In this document: positions 16,741 through 26,035 of the stretch, piece by piece
Layout of the letters: each line of letters starts with the position of its first letter
How positions within the stretch are numbered: the first letter of the stretch is position 1
Origin: Prauserella_A sp040645195
Lineage (GTDB): Bacteria > Actinomycetota > Actinomycetes > Mycobacteriales > Pseudonocardiaceae
Length of the DNA: 64,000 nucleotides
Direction: 5' to 3'
Assembly: GCF_040645195.1 (NCBI RefSeq)
Contig: NZ_JBEYXW010000005.1
Coordinates: 1 to 64,000, forward strand
Notes under the pieces: model-generated
Databases searched by the model: none
Told to the model about the DNA's origin: nothing
The model's input: the letters and a program-made list of their open reading frames with translations, nothing else
Translations under genes and position numbers: made by a program

Positions 16741-18248
16741 GTGCGCTGCCAGAGGAGTCCGAGTACGTCGTCATCGGGGGTGGCACCTCGGGCAACGTCG
16801 TCGCGGCCCGGCTCGCCGAGGCGGGCAGGGAGGTGCTCGTCCTTGAAGCGGGCCCTGACTTCGGTCCCGAAGGGAGCGCGGCGTGGCCTGCCGACATCGT
16901 CGACGCGACCCGGTTGGGACATTCGCACGACTGGGGTTATGACTCCGGCGACAGCTACCCGTGGGTCGTCGGTTTCGAGCGGGCACGCGCGATCGGCGGC
17001 TGCTCGGATTTCAACGGCTGCACGCAGACGTGGGGGCACCGGCGCGACTACGACTCGTGGGCCGAGTCCGGGCTCACCGGGTGGTCCACGGACGACGTGC
17101 TGCCGTTGTTCGAGGAGGGCACGCGCCGGATGCGGGTGCACACCTACTCCGCCGCAGATCTGACCCCGTGGCAGCGAGCGTGGTACGAGGCGGCGCCCGC
17201 TGCCGGGATGCCCTGCCTTGCCGATCTCAACAATGTCGACGAGTCCGCGGGATTCGCGCCGGAGTCGGTCAATATTCAGGACGGCGTGCGAGTCAACACC
17301 GCCTTCGCCTACCTCGATCCGGTGCGCGCGCTGCCGAACCTCCGGATCGTGGCCGACGCCCTCGTCGACCGCGTGATCGTGACGAAGGGACGCGCGACCG
17401 GTGTCGTGGTCCGCCATCAGGGCAGTGCGGCGACGGTGCGCGCCGGGACGATCGTGCTGGCCGCCGGCGCCTACAACTCGCCGACCGTCCTGCTGCGCTC
17501 CGGTATCGGCCCGTACGCTCAGCTCGCCGCGCTGGACATTCCGCTCGTGCGGCACCTGCCCGGCGTCGGCGAGAACCTGCACGATCAGCCGTTCCTGCTG
17601 ATGAGCTGGTCGGGCTCCGACGAGATGACGGCCGCGATGGAGCGGGCGCGCGCGGCAGGCTGGTGCCCTGACGAGCAGGCGATGGGCAAGGCGGCGTCGA
17701 GCTTCGACATCGAGGCGTTCGACCTGCATTTCCTGCCGTACAGCCCGAGCCACCTCAGCGAGCGCAAGCGCTGGAGCGTGGGAGTCTCGGCCCTGCAGCC
17801 CCGTTCTCGCGGGTTCGTGCGGCTGCGTAGCCCGGATCCGGAGGCCAAACCGGTCATCGACCATCGCTTCCTGGCCGACCCGGAGGGCATCGACATCGCG
17901 GTACTCGCCGAAGGCGCCGCGATCCTGCGTGACCTCGCGGCGGACTCCCGGCTGGCGCCGCTCGTCGGCACCGAGATCCACCCTGGACCTGAGACATTCG
18001 ACCGTGACGCGCTTGTCGCCCACCTGTACCGCAACCCCGACAACTACTGGCACCCCGTCGGCACCTGCCGGATGGGCACCAGCGACGACCCCCTTGCCGT
18101 CGTCGACGAACAGGCGCGGGTGCACGGGATCGAAGGGCTGCGCGTCGTGGACTGCTCGATCATGCCGAGGATCCCGCGCGCGACGACGGCCATGCCGGCC
18201 GTGGTGGTGGGGGAGAAGGTATCCCGGCTGCTGCTCGGGCAACGGTGA
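16737..18248 (+). CDS. GMC family FAD oxidoreductase
   Basis: A 503-residue glucose-methanol-choline oxidoreductase that oxidises an alcohol to an aldehyde or ketone with FAD. The ADP-binding fold is YVVIGGGTSGNVVAARLAE with the closing acid in VLVLEAG. The signature GVGENLHDQP follows, and the active-site histidine lies in YWHPVGTCRMG. It starts with GTG overlapping the previous stop. It has no signal peptide, so it is cytosolic. The alcohol may be a hydroxylated product of the Rieske step, by inference. Confidence 0.9.
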   Translation: MSALPEESEYVVIGGGTSGNVVAARLAEAGREVLVLEAGPDFGPEGSAAWPADIVDATRLGHSHDWGYDSGDSYPWVVGFERARAIGGCSDFNGCTQTWGHRRDYDSWAESGLTGWSTDDVLPLFEEGTRRMRVHTYSAADLTPWQRAWYEAAPAAGMPCLADLNNVDESAGFAPESVNIQDGVRVNTAFAYLDPVRALPNLRIVADALVDRVIVTKGRATGVVVRHQGSAATVRAGTIVLAAGAYNSPTVLLRSGIGPYAQLAALDIPLVRHLPGVGENLHDQPFLLMSWSGSDEMTAAMERARAAGWCPDEQAMGKAASSFDIEAFDLHFLPYSPSHLSERKRWSVGVSALQPRSRGFVRLRSPDPEAKPVIDHRFLADPEGIDIAVLAEGAAILRDLAADSRLAPLVGTEIHPGPETFDRDALVAHLYRNPDNYWHPVGTCRMGTSDDPLAVVDEQARVHGIEGLRVVDCSIMPRIPRATTAMPAVVVGEKVSRLLLGQR

Positions 18249-18255
18249 CCCGGCG

Positions 18256-18585
18256 ATGGTGCTGTCGATCCAGGACGCCGAGATCCTGCGGACGCGGGTG
18301 CGGGCGCTCGTCACCGAGGAGCTGATCGAGCGTGCCCGCGCCCGGCCCGCACCGCCCTACGACCCCGATATCGCCGAGGTGCTCGACTTCGTGCGGCGCA
18401 ATCCCGATCCCGACCTGCCCAGGTACGTGATCGTGCGGCTCGCGGACGGTTTCGCCATCGGTGTCCGGGCGGCGACACGGGGACGGCCACCGGTGATCGT
18501 CGATCCGCGGCGCTACCCCGACCGGGGCGGGGCGGAGCACGCTGTCCTGGAACACCGGTTACGGGACTACGGGATCGACTGGTGA
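18256..18585 (+). CDS. Small protein, probable dimethylformamidase-type small subunit
   Basis: A 109-residue protein without a recognised catalytic domain. Its C-terminal half (RYVIVRLADGF, then VRAATRG, VIVDPRRYP and AVLEHRLRDYG) follows, in order and spacing, what I remember of the small alpha subunit of Paracoccus N,N-dimethylformamidase (a KYYIY segment, then RIAT, LTDERF and AVFLRRIED). The window also encodes a clear dimethylformamidase-type large subunit at 29279, for which no other small partner exists. The match is from memory and partial, so the call is tentative; otherwise it would be a hypothetical protein. It starts at ATG 18256, seven bases after the GMC gene. Confidence 0.5.
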   Translation: MVLSIQDAEILRTRVRALVTEELIERARARPAPPYDPDIAEVLDFVRRNPDPDLPRYVIVRLADGFAIGVRAATRGRPPVIVDPRRYPDRGGAEHAVLEHRLRDYGIDW

Positions 18586-18640
18586 ACCGTTTGTCTACAT
18601 CGGATTGTCCACAGTGTCCATATCGGAGGAAGGTGCGACC

Positions 18641-20359
18641 GTGACCTCACCCAGCTGGCCGGCTCCGAATCCCACGTTGCTCGGCACCCGGCACTCGGCG
18701 TCATCCGGGCACTACCTGGCCTCTGCCGCGGCGTTCGCGATCCTCGAGGCGGGCGGCAACGCGGTCGACGCGGGTTGCTGTGCGGGCATGGCGCTGGCCG
18801 TTCTGCACGCCGACGAGGTGAACTTCGCGGGTGTAGCACCGATCATGATCCGCCTCGCCGACGGCACGACCGTGAGTCTCGACGGGCTCGGGGTGTGGCC
18901 GCGGCGGCTTCCGGCGGACCTGTTCCTGACCCAGCACGGCGGCACCATCCCCACCGGTCTCCTGCGCACCGTCGTCCCAGCCGCGCCCGACGCGTGGATC
19001 ACTGCGCTGCGCGACTACGGAACGATGACGTTCGCTCAGGTCGCGGCCGCCGCGGCGCGGCTCGCGGGCGACGGCTTCGCCGTCTTTCCGTTGCTCGCGG
19101 ACGGCATCGCGAAACGGCAGGCGGGCTACCGGAAGTGGGCCGCGAACGCGGCGATCTACCTGCCAGGAGGCAGGCCGCCCCGGGTGGGGGAGCGGTTCGT
19201 GCAGGCCGACCTCGCGCGCACGATCCGGCTCATGATCGACGCGGAGGAGCGCGCCGGTGGCGATCGGGTCACCGGCCTCGAAGCGGCGCGGGCGGCGTTC
19301 TACGAGGGCGAGATCGCCGAGCGCATCGTGACCTATCACGAGGCGAACGGCGGCTATCTGCGCCGGGACGATCTCGCCGAGTTCCGTTCGCGCTACGAGC
19401 CCGTCGTCGCGACCCGCTGGCGTGACTTCACGATGCTGACCTGCGGGGCATGGTGCCAGGGCCCGATACTGGCCGAGGCGCTGCTGATTCTCGAACGGCA
19501 CGGCCTTGACGGCCTGGCGCACAACAGCCCGGAGTACGTGCACACGGTCATCGAGGCGCTCAAGGGAGTCTTCGCGGATCGCGAGCACCACTTCGGGGAC
19601 CCGGAGTTCGTCGACGTACCGCTGGAGCGGCTGCTCGGCGCGGAGCACATCGCCGCGCGCGCGGCGGCGATCGACCCCGAGCGAGCCTTCGCGGGCCTGC
19701 CGCCCGCGCTCTTCGGTGAGTCGCAGGCGCTGCCCGAGGCGATCAGCGCGGGGGAGGTGCGCCACATCGGCGAAGGCGGCACCAGCTACGTGTGTGTCGT
19801 CGACCGGTGGGGCAACGCGTTCTCGGCGACACCGTCGGATGGCGCGTCGACCTCACCCGTCATCCCCGGCACGGGGATCGTGCCTTCGCTGCGCGGCCTG
19901 CAGTCGAGACCCGACCCCGCGCATCCCTCGGGCGTCGCCCCGGGCAAGCGCCCGCGGTTGACGCCCAACCCGGCGATCGCGGTGCGCGACGACGGCAGTG
20001 TGCTGCCGTTCGGTTGCCCTGGCGGTGACATGCAGGTACAGGCGATGCTCCAGGTGTTCCTCAACGCCTTCCACTTCGGAATGGAGCTGCAGGAGGCCGT
20101 GAACGCGCCGCGCTTCTCCACGTGGAGCTTCCCGAACTCCTTCGCCCCCTTCGACTACCTCGCGGCGCACGTTTTCCTGGAGGACCGGTTCGACACCTCC
20201 GTCCACATGGGACTGGAACGGAGGGGCCACGATGTCCGGCGCTGGCCCGCTTTCACCCGTGACGCGGCAGCCGTTGAGGCGATCTACCGCAACGCGCGCA
20301 CCGGATTCCTGGAGTCCGCAGCCGATCCGCGGCAACCGGCCCAGGCGGTGGTCGCGTGA
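18641..20359 (+). CDS. Gamma-glutamyltransferase-family Ntn hydrolase (copy 2)
   Basis: A 572-residue second member of the family, closer in length to standard GGTs. It shows SGHYLASAAAFAILEAGGNAVDAG near the N-terminus and Thr381 in EGGTSYVCVVD as the expected self-processing nucleophile, with GKRPRLTPNPAI and GGDMQVQAM in the small-subunit part. It has no signal peptide. GTG 18641 was chosen because GGAGGAAGG at 18625-18633 precedes it; the reading frame extends upstream to a TTG at 18605. The two GGT-like proteins are not close copies, so they may act on different gamma-glutamyl or cyclic amide substrates. Confidence 0.85.
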   Translation: MTSPSWPAPNPTLLGTRHSASSGHYLASAAAFAILEAGGNAVDAGCCAGMALAVLHADEVNFAGVAPIMIRLADGTTVSLDGLGVWPRRLPADLFLTQHGGTIPTGLLRTVVPAAPDAWITALRDYGTMTFAQVAAAAARLAGDGFAVFPLLADGIAKRQAGYRKWAANAAIYLPGGRPPRVGERFVQADLARTIRLMIDAEERAGGDRVTGLEAARAAFYEGEIAERIVTYHEANGGYLRRDDLAEFRSRYEPVVATRWRDFTMLTCGAWCQGPILAEALLILERHGLDGLAHNSPEYVHTVIEALKGVFADREHHFGDPEFVDVPLERLLGAEHIAARAAAIDPERAFAGLPPALFGESQALPEAISAGEVRHIGEGGTSYVCVVDRWGNAFSATPSDGASTSPVIPGTGIVPSLRGLQSRPDPAHPSGVAPGKRPRLTPNPAIAVRDDGSVLPFGCPGGDMQVQAMLQVFLNAFHFGMELQEAVNAPRFSTWSFPNSFAPFDYLAAHVFLEDRFDTSVHMGLERRGHDVRRWPAFTRDAAAVEAIYRNARTGFLESAADPRQPAQAVVA

Positions 20360-21702
20360 CCGGCACGCCTGCCATCTATATCGCGCCCGTCGTGACGATG
20401 GATCCGAGGCGGCCGCGCGCGGCGGCGCTGGCGGTCGCCGCCGGCCGGGTGATCGCGGTCGGCAGCGTCGATGACGTGCGGGAGGCCATGCCCGCAGGCA
20501 CTCCCGAGCACGCGCTCGACGGCGTGCTCCTGCCCGGCCTCATCGACGCGCACCTGCACCTGCAGCGGGGCGGCCTCAAAGCACTGGCCCACCTGCCGGA
20601 GGACACCGGTCTCGCCGAGTTCATCGAGACGATGGACCGCACCTTTCACGACGAGGACTGGCCGCGTGAAGCGCCACCGACGCTGGACGAGCGTGTCGCG
20701 GGCATTCGCCTCGCCCAGCGGTTGTTTCATCAGCTCGGCTTCACCGGCATCATCGATCCCGCCGCGACGATCGACGAGATGCGCGGCTACCAGGAAACAC
20801 GCAGGCGTGGTGCGCTCACGATGCGCACTGTCGCGATGCCGTACCTCGAGCCCGGGTCGGCCGCGACGCCCGACGTCGACGCGGTGATCGCGCACCTCGA
20901 TGGCGTCGGGGTGTCGACCGGGTTCGGTGACGACGAGCTGCGGATCGGGCCGATCAAGGTCTACGCCGACGGTGAGGCGCTCAAAGGCCAGGCGCTGCTC
21001 GAACAACCGTGGGACGACAGCGGCTACCGGGGACTGCAGCGGATCTCCGATGAGGACTTCGCCCGGCTCGTGAGCTTCTGTGCCGACCATGGTTGGGGTG
21101 TCGGCACCCACGCGGTCGGCGGCGCGGCCATCGCCCTCGTCGCGCGCGAGTACGCCAAGGCCGGTGCCGCGGTCGCGCAACGCCGGTTCCAGATCATCCA
21201 CGCTTACCTCGAGCCGAGCGCGGAGACGATCGCGGCCGCGGCGGAGGCCGGCGCCATCGCGTCACTGCAGCCGTCGATCATCTGGCACAACGGCGCGGGA
21301 CTGCGCGCCAAGCTGGGGGAACGGGCAGAGCGCGCCAATCCCGTGCGCAGCTGGCTCGACGCAGGCGCTGTCGTCGCGTTCGGTTCCGATGGCCCGTTCT
21401 TCGCCTTCGATCCGCGTCAGCTCATCTGGCAGGCGGTGACGCGGCGGGTGCGCGGCGAGGACGAGCCGCTGAGCCTCACTGAGGCGATCACGGTGGAGGA
21501 GGCCCTGTCCGCGTACACCGTCGGGGCCGCTTACGCGAGCCTCGCCGAGAACAGCCGCGGGATGCTGCGCCCCGGCATGCTCGCGGACTGGGCACTGTGG
21601 TCCGGCGATCCCACGGCGGTGCCGATCGACGAGCTGCGCACGCTGATCGTGCGCCGCACGGTCGTCGGCGGCCGCACGGTCTACGACGAGGCTGCCGGAT
21701 GA
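20356..21702 (+). CDS. YtcJ-like amidohydrolase (copy 1)
   Basis: A 448-residue amidohydrolase of the YtcJ / Amidohydro_3 type. It has the beta-sandwich ends typical of the family, the metal motif GLIDAHLHLQRGG, the barrel histidines in GTHAVGG and IIHAYL, and the C-terminal aspartate in FGSDGPF. Members hydrolyse N-formyl or N-acyl bonds and cyclic amides. It starts at GTG 20356 inside the GGT stop (GTGA) and overlaps the next gene by ATGA. A paralogue is at 27631. Confidence 0.87.
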   Translation: MTGTPAIYIAPVVTMDPRRPRAAALAVAAGRVIAVGSVDDVREAMPAGTPEHALDGVLLPGLIDAHLHLQRGGLKALAHLPEDTGLAEFIETMDRTFHDEDWPREAPPTLDERVAGIRLAQRLFHQLGFTGIIDPAATIDEMRGYQETRRRGALTMRTVAMPYLEPGSAATPDVDAVIAHLDGVGVSTGFGDDELRIGPIKVYADGEALKGQALLEQPWDDSGYRGLQRISDEDFARLVSFCADHGWGVGTHAVGGAAIALVAREYAKAGAAVAQRRFQIIHAYLEPSAETIAAAAEAGAIASLQPSIIWHNGAGLRAKLGERAERANPVRSWLDAGAVVAFGSDGPFFAFDPRQLIWQAVTRRVRGEDEPLSLTEAITVEEALSAYTVGAAYASLAENSRGMLRPGMLADWALWSGDPTAVPIDELRTLIVRRTVVGGRTVYDEAAG

Positions 21703-22718
21703 TCGAGACCGTCCTTGGCCCGATCGAGGCGGCGCTGCTCGGCCGGGTGGCCACGAACGAGCATGTGCTCACCGACTCGCGTGGCCTCGTCCGGCCGACG
21801 CGCGAGGGCCGCGTGCTCGACGGGCCGGTGCGTCCCGAGATCCTCGGCGACCTGCGGTGGAGCTATCTCTCGCTGCCCGACAACCTCACGCTCGACTCGC
21901 CCGAGACGGCCGCCACCGAACTGGCCGCGGCCGCGACGGCGGGTCTTGGCGCGATCGTCGAGGCGACGTCGTGGGGCATGGGGCCGCGGCACGCCGACCT
22001 TCCCGCCGTGTCGCGTGCCGCCGGTGTGCACATCGTCGCCGCCTACGGCAGCTACATCGACAAGACGTTGCCGGGCTGGTGGGCCGCGCAGACCGAGGCG
22101 GAGATGGAACACGCCTTCACGACGGCGCTCACGAAGGCCGTTCCCGGCACCGGATTCCGCGCTGGCCTGCTGGGGCTGCTCGGCACGAGTGCCGAGATCA
22201 CGGCGGCGGAGGGGCGTGCGCTGCGCGCCGCCGCGCGGGCCGCGGCCGCCGCGAACGCGGCCGTGAGCATCCGGCTTGACGCCGCGGCCCGGCGCGGGCC
22301 GGAGGTCGCGGCGATCCTCGCTGCCGAGGGACTGGATCCCGCGCGTGTCCTCTTCTGCAACGTCGACAAGGTGCTCGACGGCGCGTACGTGCGCGAGATC
22401 GCCGACACCGGAGCGACCGTCGAGTTCGCTTTCGGCAGCGAGAACTACTTCGCCGACCGCGCCCGCGACGCCACCGACGGCGAGCGTCTCGAGTTCCTCC
22501 GCGCGCTGCTCGCCGACCGCCCGGCAGCCGCGGTCACACTGACGTGCTCGGTGTGGACCAAGGGACAGCTCACCTGCCATGGCGGCATGGGTTACGGCCA
22601 CGTCGTGCGGCGCATCGCGCCCGCGCTGGCCCGCCTCGGCGTTTCGTCCCAACGGATCGACGACATGCTCATCGCGCGGCCCGCCGCGCTGCTGGACAGA
22701 ACGGATCAGTCCCCATGA
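21699..22718 (+). CDS. Phosphotriesterase-family paralogue lacking metal ligands (copy 3)
   Basis: A 339-residue protein clearly related to copies 2 and 4 (IETVLGPIEAALLG start), but every metal-ligand position is changed. The first histidine is Asn20 (TNEHVL), the bridging acid is leucine (LLGLLGTS), the barrel histidines have become Arg in SIRLDA and Asn in FCNVDK, and the final aspartate is Ser in TCSVWTK. The fold around them is well kept and the frame is open, so this is not a decaying gene. It looks like a pseudoenzyme, perhaps a structural or regulatory partner of copy 2. ATGA overlaps join it to both neighbours. Confidence 0.82.
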   Translation: MIETVLGPIEAALLGRVATNEHVLTDSRGLVRPTREGRVLDGPVRPEILGDLRWSYLSLPDNLTLDSPETAATELAAAATAGLGAIVEATSWGMGPRHADLPAVSRAAGVHIVAAYGSYIDKTLPGWWAAQTEAEMEHAFTTALTKAVPGTGFRAGLLGLLGTSAEITAAEGRALRAAARAAAAANAAVSIRLDAAARRGPEVAAILAAEGLDPARVLFCNVDKVLDGAYVREIADTGATVEFAFGSENYFADRARDATDGERLEFLRALLADRPAAAVTLTCSVWTKGQLTCHGGMGYGHVVRRIAPALARLGVSSQRIDDMLIARPAALLDRTDQSP

Positions 22719-24178
22719 CGACCGACAGCCCGTTGTACTGGTGGAGCGCGACGGACCTCGCGCGTGGCATTCGCACCAGGGAGATCTCCGCCGAGGAGGT
22801 GATGCGTGCCCATCTCGACCGCATTGCCGAGACGAACGAGAAGATCGGCGCGATCGTGTCGATGATTCCGGAGCCGGAGGCACTCGCGGCGGCGCGCGAG
22901 GCCGACCACGCGGTGGCCCGAGGCGACGAAGTTGGCTTTCTGCATGGCCTTCCCACCGCGGTGAAGGACCTCATGGACGTCGCAGGGCTCCCGACGAGGC
23001 ACGGCTCGGCCGTCTACGCCGACGCGCCGCCCGCGACGCGGGATGCCCTCATGGTCCGCCGTATCCGCGAGGCCGGCGCCATCATCATCGGCAAGACGAA
23101 CACGCCCGAAGCCGGACTGGGCACCCTCACGTTCAATCCGCTGCACGGCGTCTGCCGCAACCCGTTCGACACGTCACGGCACGCGGGCGGATCGAGCGGT
23201 GGTGCGGCAGCGGCGCTCGCGGCCGGCATGTTGCCGATCGCCGACGGTTCCGACAGTGGCGGGAGCCTGCGTTACCCCGCGGCGTTCTGCAACGTCGTCG
23301 GTGTGCGCCCGACGCCCGGCCGCGTCGCCAGCGGGCGGCCGGACAACGGCTGGACCGCGCACGGTGTGCTCGGCCCCATGGCACGCTCCAGTCTCGACGC
23401 GGCGCTCGGCCTCGCGGCGATGAGCGGCGCCGACCGGGACGCGCCGATCTCGATCCCGGAGGACCCCGGTCGCTTCCTCGACGTCGTAGCGGCCCCGCCG
23501 TCGCACGTGCGGATCGGCTGGAGCGCGACGGCGGATGGCGTCCCGATCAGCGCGGAGGTCTCGGCCGTCCACGCGACGGCCCGCGCCACGCTCGCCGCCG
23601 CGGGCTATCCGATCATCGACCTCGAGCCGGAGTTGGCCGATGCCGAGGAGGCGTGGGAGACGATCGAGATGTTCAACTTCTTCGCCTTCGGCCGGGAGGA
23701 CGCGGCGCGGCATCCCGACCGCATGCGCCCCGATCTGGTCCGCAACATCCGCCAGGGCGAGCGACTCACGGCCGGCCAGCTCGCCGACGCGCTGCGCAAG
23801 CGCACCGAGATCTTCCGTCGCACCGAACGGCTCTTCGAGCAGATCGACGTGCTCATCGCGCCCGCTACCCCCGTCGTCGCGCCACCGGCCGAGGTGGAAT
23901 GGGTCGATCGCGTCGGTGACGTCGAATACGACCGGTACTTCCGCTGGCAGATGCTCGCGAACCGGTTCACCGTCACGGCACATCCCGTGGTCGTCACACC
24001 TGGCGGGTTCAGCGGCGAACTGCCGGTCGGGTTGCAGGTCGTCGGGCGCCACCGCGGCGAGTTCGATCTGCTTTGTGCCACGGCGGGCATCGAATCGGTG
24101 CTCGGCTGTGCTGGCCCCGCCGGCCGCCACCCCCTCGAGTTCGCATCCAGCAATCGGCCTGACCCGGGAGCTTGTTGA
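22715..24178 (+). CDS. Amidase signature family amidase
   Basis: A 487-residue amidase with the Ser-cisSer-Lys triad: Lys in PTAVKDLMDV, the cis-serine in HAGGSSGGAAAA and the nucleophile in DGSDSGGSLRYPA. It hydrolyses a carboxamide to acid and ammonia or amine. ATG 22715 overlaps the stop of the phosphotriesterase paralogue. The context of several amidohydrolases suggests stepwise hydrolysis of a compound with more than one amide-like bond. It is closer to aryl/alkyl amidases than to the allophanate hydrolase at 39517. Confidence 0.92.
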   Translation: MTTDSPLYWWSATDLARGIRTREISAEEVMRAHLDRIAETNEKIGAIVSMIPEPEALAAAREADHAVARGDEVGFLHGLPTAVKDLMDVAGLPTRHGSAVYADAPPATRDALMVRRIREAGAIIIGKTNTPEAGLGTLTFNPLHGVCRNPFDTSRHAGGSSGGAAAALAAGMLPIADGSDSGGSLRYPAAFCNVVGVRPTPGRVASGRPDNGWTAHGVLGPMARSSLDAALGLAAMSGADRDAPISIPEDPGRFLDVVAAPPSHVRIGWSATADGVPISAEVSAVHATARATLAAAGYPIIDLEPELADAEEAWETIEMFNFFAFGREDAARHPDRMRPDLVRNIRQGERLTAGQLADALRKRTEIFRRTERLFEQIDVLIAPATPVVAPPAEVEWVDRVGDVEYDRYFRWQMLANRFTVTAHPVVVTPGGFSGELPVGLQVVGRHRGEFDLLCATAGIESVLGCAGPAGRHPLEFASSNRPDPGAC

Positions 24179-24179
24179 T

Positions 24180-25259
24180 ATGACCACCTTCATTCGCGGT
24201 CGGCGGCACGTCGCTTCCGGCTCTGCCCTCACCGCCCTCGCCGCGGTCGGCGTGCTTCTCGCGGGCTGCGCCGGCTCCGACAATGCGGCCGCCGATGCGG
24301 ACGGCGGCATCAGCGGCACCGTCATCTGGGCCGACTTCGGCGGCCCCACGAACGAAAGCCGTCAGGTCGCGTACTTCGACGGGTTCCTCGACGAACACGA
24401 CGTCGAGGTGACCTCCGTTTCGATCGAGGACGCCATCTCCTATCCGATGCTCGAAGGCGAACCCGGTGACTACGACGCCTTCCAGGTCAGCGCGGCCGAG
24501 ATCCTGAACTATCCCGACGGGATGCGGGAGCTGCCGGAAGGGGCGCGGTCCGACCTGCTGCCGGACGAGCTGCGCCCGTACCTGATGGGCGGCTTCTATC
24601 TCGGCATGGCGCAGGGGTGGCTGACGGAGACCTTCACCGACGGGGGTCCGCAGAACTGGGCCGCCTTCTTCGACACCCAGAAGTATCCGGGGAAGAGGGC
24701 GTGGCCGGGATCGCCGCCGTTCTACGACTCTTCGTTCGAGATCGCGCTCCTCGCCGATGGCGTCGCGCCAGAGGACCTCTATCCGCTCGACCTCGACCGG
24801 GCGATCGCGAAGCTCGACACGATCCGCGACGACCTCGTGTTCTATCAGTCCTACGCCGAGGTGCAGCAGCTGCTCGCCAGTGGGAGCGCGGCGATCGCGG
24901 TGTCGGTCACCGGTCAGTTCTCCGCGCTGCGCAACGCCGGTCAGGACGTCACGGTGCAGTGGAACCAGGCGTTCACGACACCGCAGGGCTTCGTGATCCC
25001 GCCACGGTCGAGCAACCCTGACGCGGTGCTGGCGCTCGCCGAGTGGATGAACGATCCGGAGAACCAGGCGACGTTCGTCGAGCGGACGGGGTACGGCCCC
25101 GTGAACTCCGCCGTGTTCGAGCGGCTGGACCCGGAGTTCGCCGCGAACCTCGCCAACGCGCCGGAGCACGAGGGCCTCGTGATCCCGTGGAACGAGCAAT
25201 GGCGCGCGGACAACAAGCAGGCGATGCTCGACGCCTACACGAAGTGGCTGGCCGGCTGA
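24180..25259 (+). CDS. Polyamine-type ABC transporter binding lipoprotein (copy 1)
   Basis: A 359-residue extracellular binding protein. Positively charged residues, a hydrophobic stretch and the lipobox LLAGC near residue 25 mark a lipoprotein signal. The mature part opens with VIWADFGGPTNE and has the periplasmic-binding fold of the PotD / iron(III)-type cluster (YPGKRAWPG, QLLASGSAAIAV). Copy 2 at 26573 is clearly homologous along its whole length, but neither gene sits beside permease genes; the only matching permease set is at 31751-34561. Its ligand is probably the cationic or amide pathway substrate. Confidence 0.9.
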   Translation: MTTFIRGRRHVASGSALTALAAVGVLLAGCAGSDNAAADADGGISGTVIWADFGGPTNESRQVAYFDGFLDEHDVEVTSVSIEDAISYPMLEGEPGDYDAFQVSAAEILNYPDGMRELPEGARSDLLPDELRPYLMGGFYLGMAQGWLTETFTDGGPQNWAAFFDTQKYPGKRAWPGSPPFYDSSFEIALLADGVAPEDLYPLDLDRAIAKLDTIRDDLVFYQSYAEVQQLLASGSAAIAVSVTGQFSALRNAGQDVTVQWNQAFTTPQGFVIPPRSSNPDAVLALAEWMNDPENQATFVERTGYGPVNSAVFERLDPEFAANLANAPEHEGLVIPWNEQWRADNKQAMLDAYTKWLAG

Positions 25260-26035
25260 TGATCATCGACGCTTACAACACGACCCAGGATGTGCGGGGG
25301 CGCTCGGACTACCTCACCGGCGTCCGCCCTGGGGAAGCGCCGCCCGCGCACGTTCCCTTCGACCCGCGGCGGATCCTCCGCGACATGGATGCCGCCGGTG
25401 TCGACATGGCGATGGTGTGCTCGCTTTCGCAGCGGATCGAGAACGACTTCATCATCGGCATGCAGGACTCCTACCCGGAGCGGTTCATCGGCTTCGGTCA
25501 GGTCATGCCGCAGGCGGATGACGCGCTCGCCGAGATCCGCCGCCTCGCCGAGGCCGGCATCCGTGGTCTCAAGCTGCATCCCAGCCTGCACGGCTACCAC
25601 GTGGCCGACCACGGTCTGCTCGATCCGGTTTTCCGGGAGTGCGCGAAACACGGGATGGTGGTGCTCATCAACGCGCTCGACGACGCGTTCTGCGCGCCCT
25701 TCGCGATCGAGGAGGTCGCGAAGGATCATCCGGACGTGCCCACGATCATCGCCCACATGGGCGCCGTCTGGAATGTGCCCGAGGCGATCATCGTGGCCGA
25801 ACGCCGGTCGCACATCTACCTCGAGACGTCGGCGACGCTCATGGCCGACGTCAAGCGCGCCTACGCGCGGCTCGGCGCCGAGAAGATCCTCATGGGCACG
25901 GAATGGCCCGGCTCCGACTTCGACATCGAGCGGCTGAAGATCAGGAAGGCGATCCCCGGCGAGGCCGACCGAGCACTCGTCGAGGGCGGGAACTACGCGA
26001 AGCTGCTCGGCATCGGTGCGCCGGGCCGGTCATGA
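25259..26035 (+). CDS. Amidohydrolase-2 family TIM-barrel protein lacking the HxH motif
   Basis: A 258-residue protein of the Amidohydro_2 family (decarboxylase and hydrolase relatives). GLKLHPSLHGY, IIAHMGAVWNVPEA and MGTEWPGSDFD match the family's later strands. The N-terminal metal motif, normally D-x-H-x-H, reads IDAYNTTQD, so both histidines are gone. It may use a single metal or none, or be non-catalytic. The start ATG 25259 overlaps the binding-protein stop by one base, and no better start exists. Coupling with the binding protein suggests a role early in substrate handling. Confidence 0.75.
   Translation: MIIDAYNTTQDVRGRSDYLTGVRPGEAPPAHVPFDPRRILRDMDAAGVDMAMVCSLSQRIENDFIIGMQDSYPERFIGFGQVMPQADDALAEIRRLAEAGIRGLKLHPSLHGYHVADHGLLDPVFRECAKHGMVVLINALDDAFCAPFAIEEVAKDHPDVPTIIAHMGAVWNVPEAIIVAERRSHIYLETSATLMADVKRAYARLGAEKILMGTEWPGSDFDIERLKIRKAIPGEADRALVEGGNYAKLLGIGAPGRS

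Noticed and set aside
18596..18640. ATCGGATTG before the second GGT gene as an eighth operator
   Set aside because: No second box occurs at 21 bp on either side; the nearest GGAG belongs to the ribosome site.
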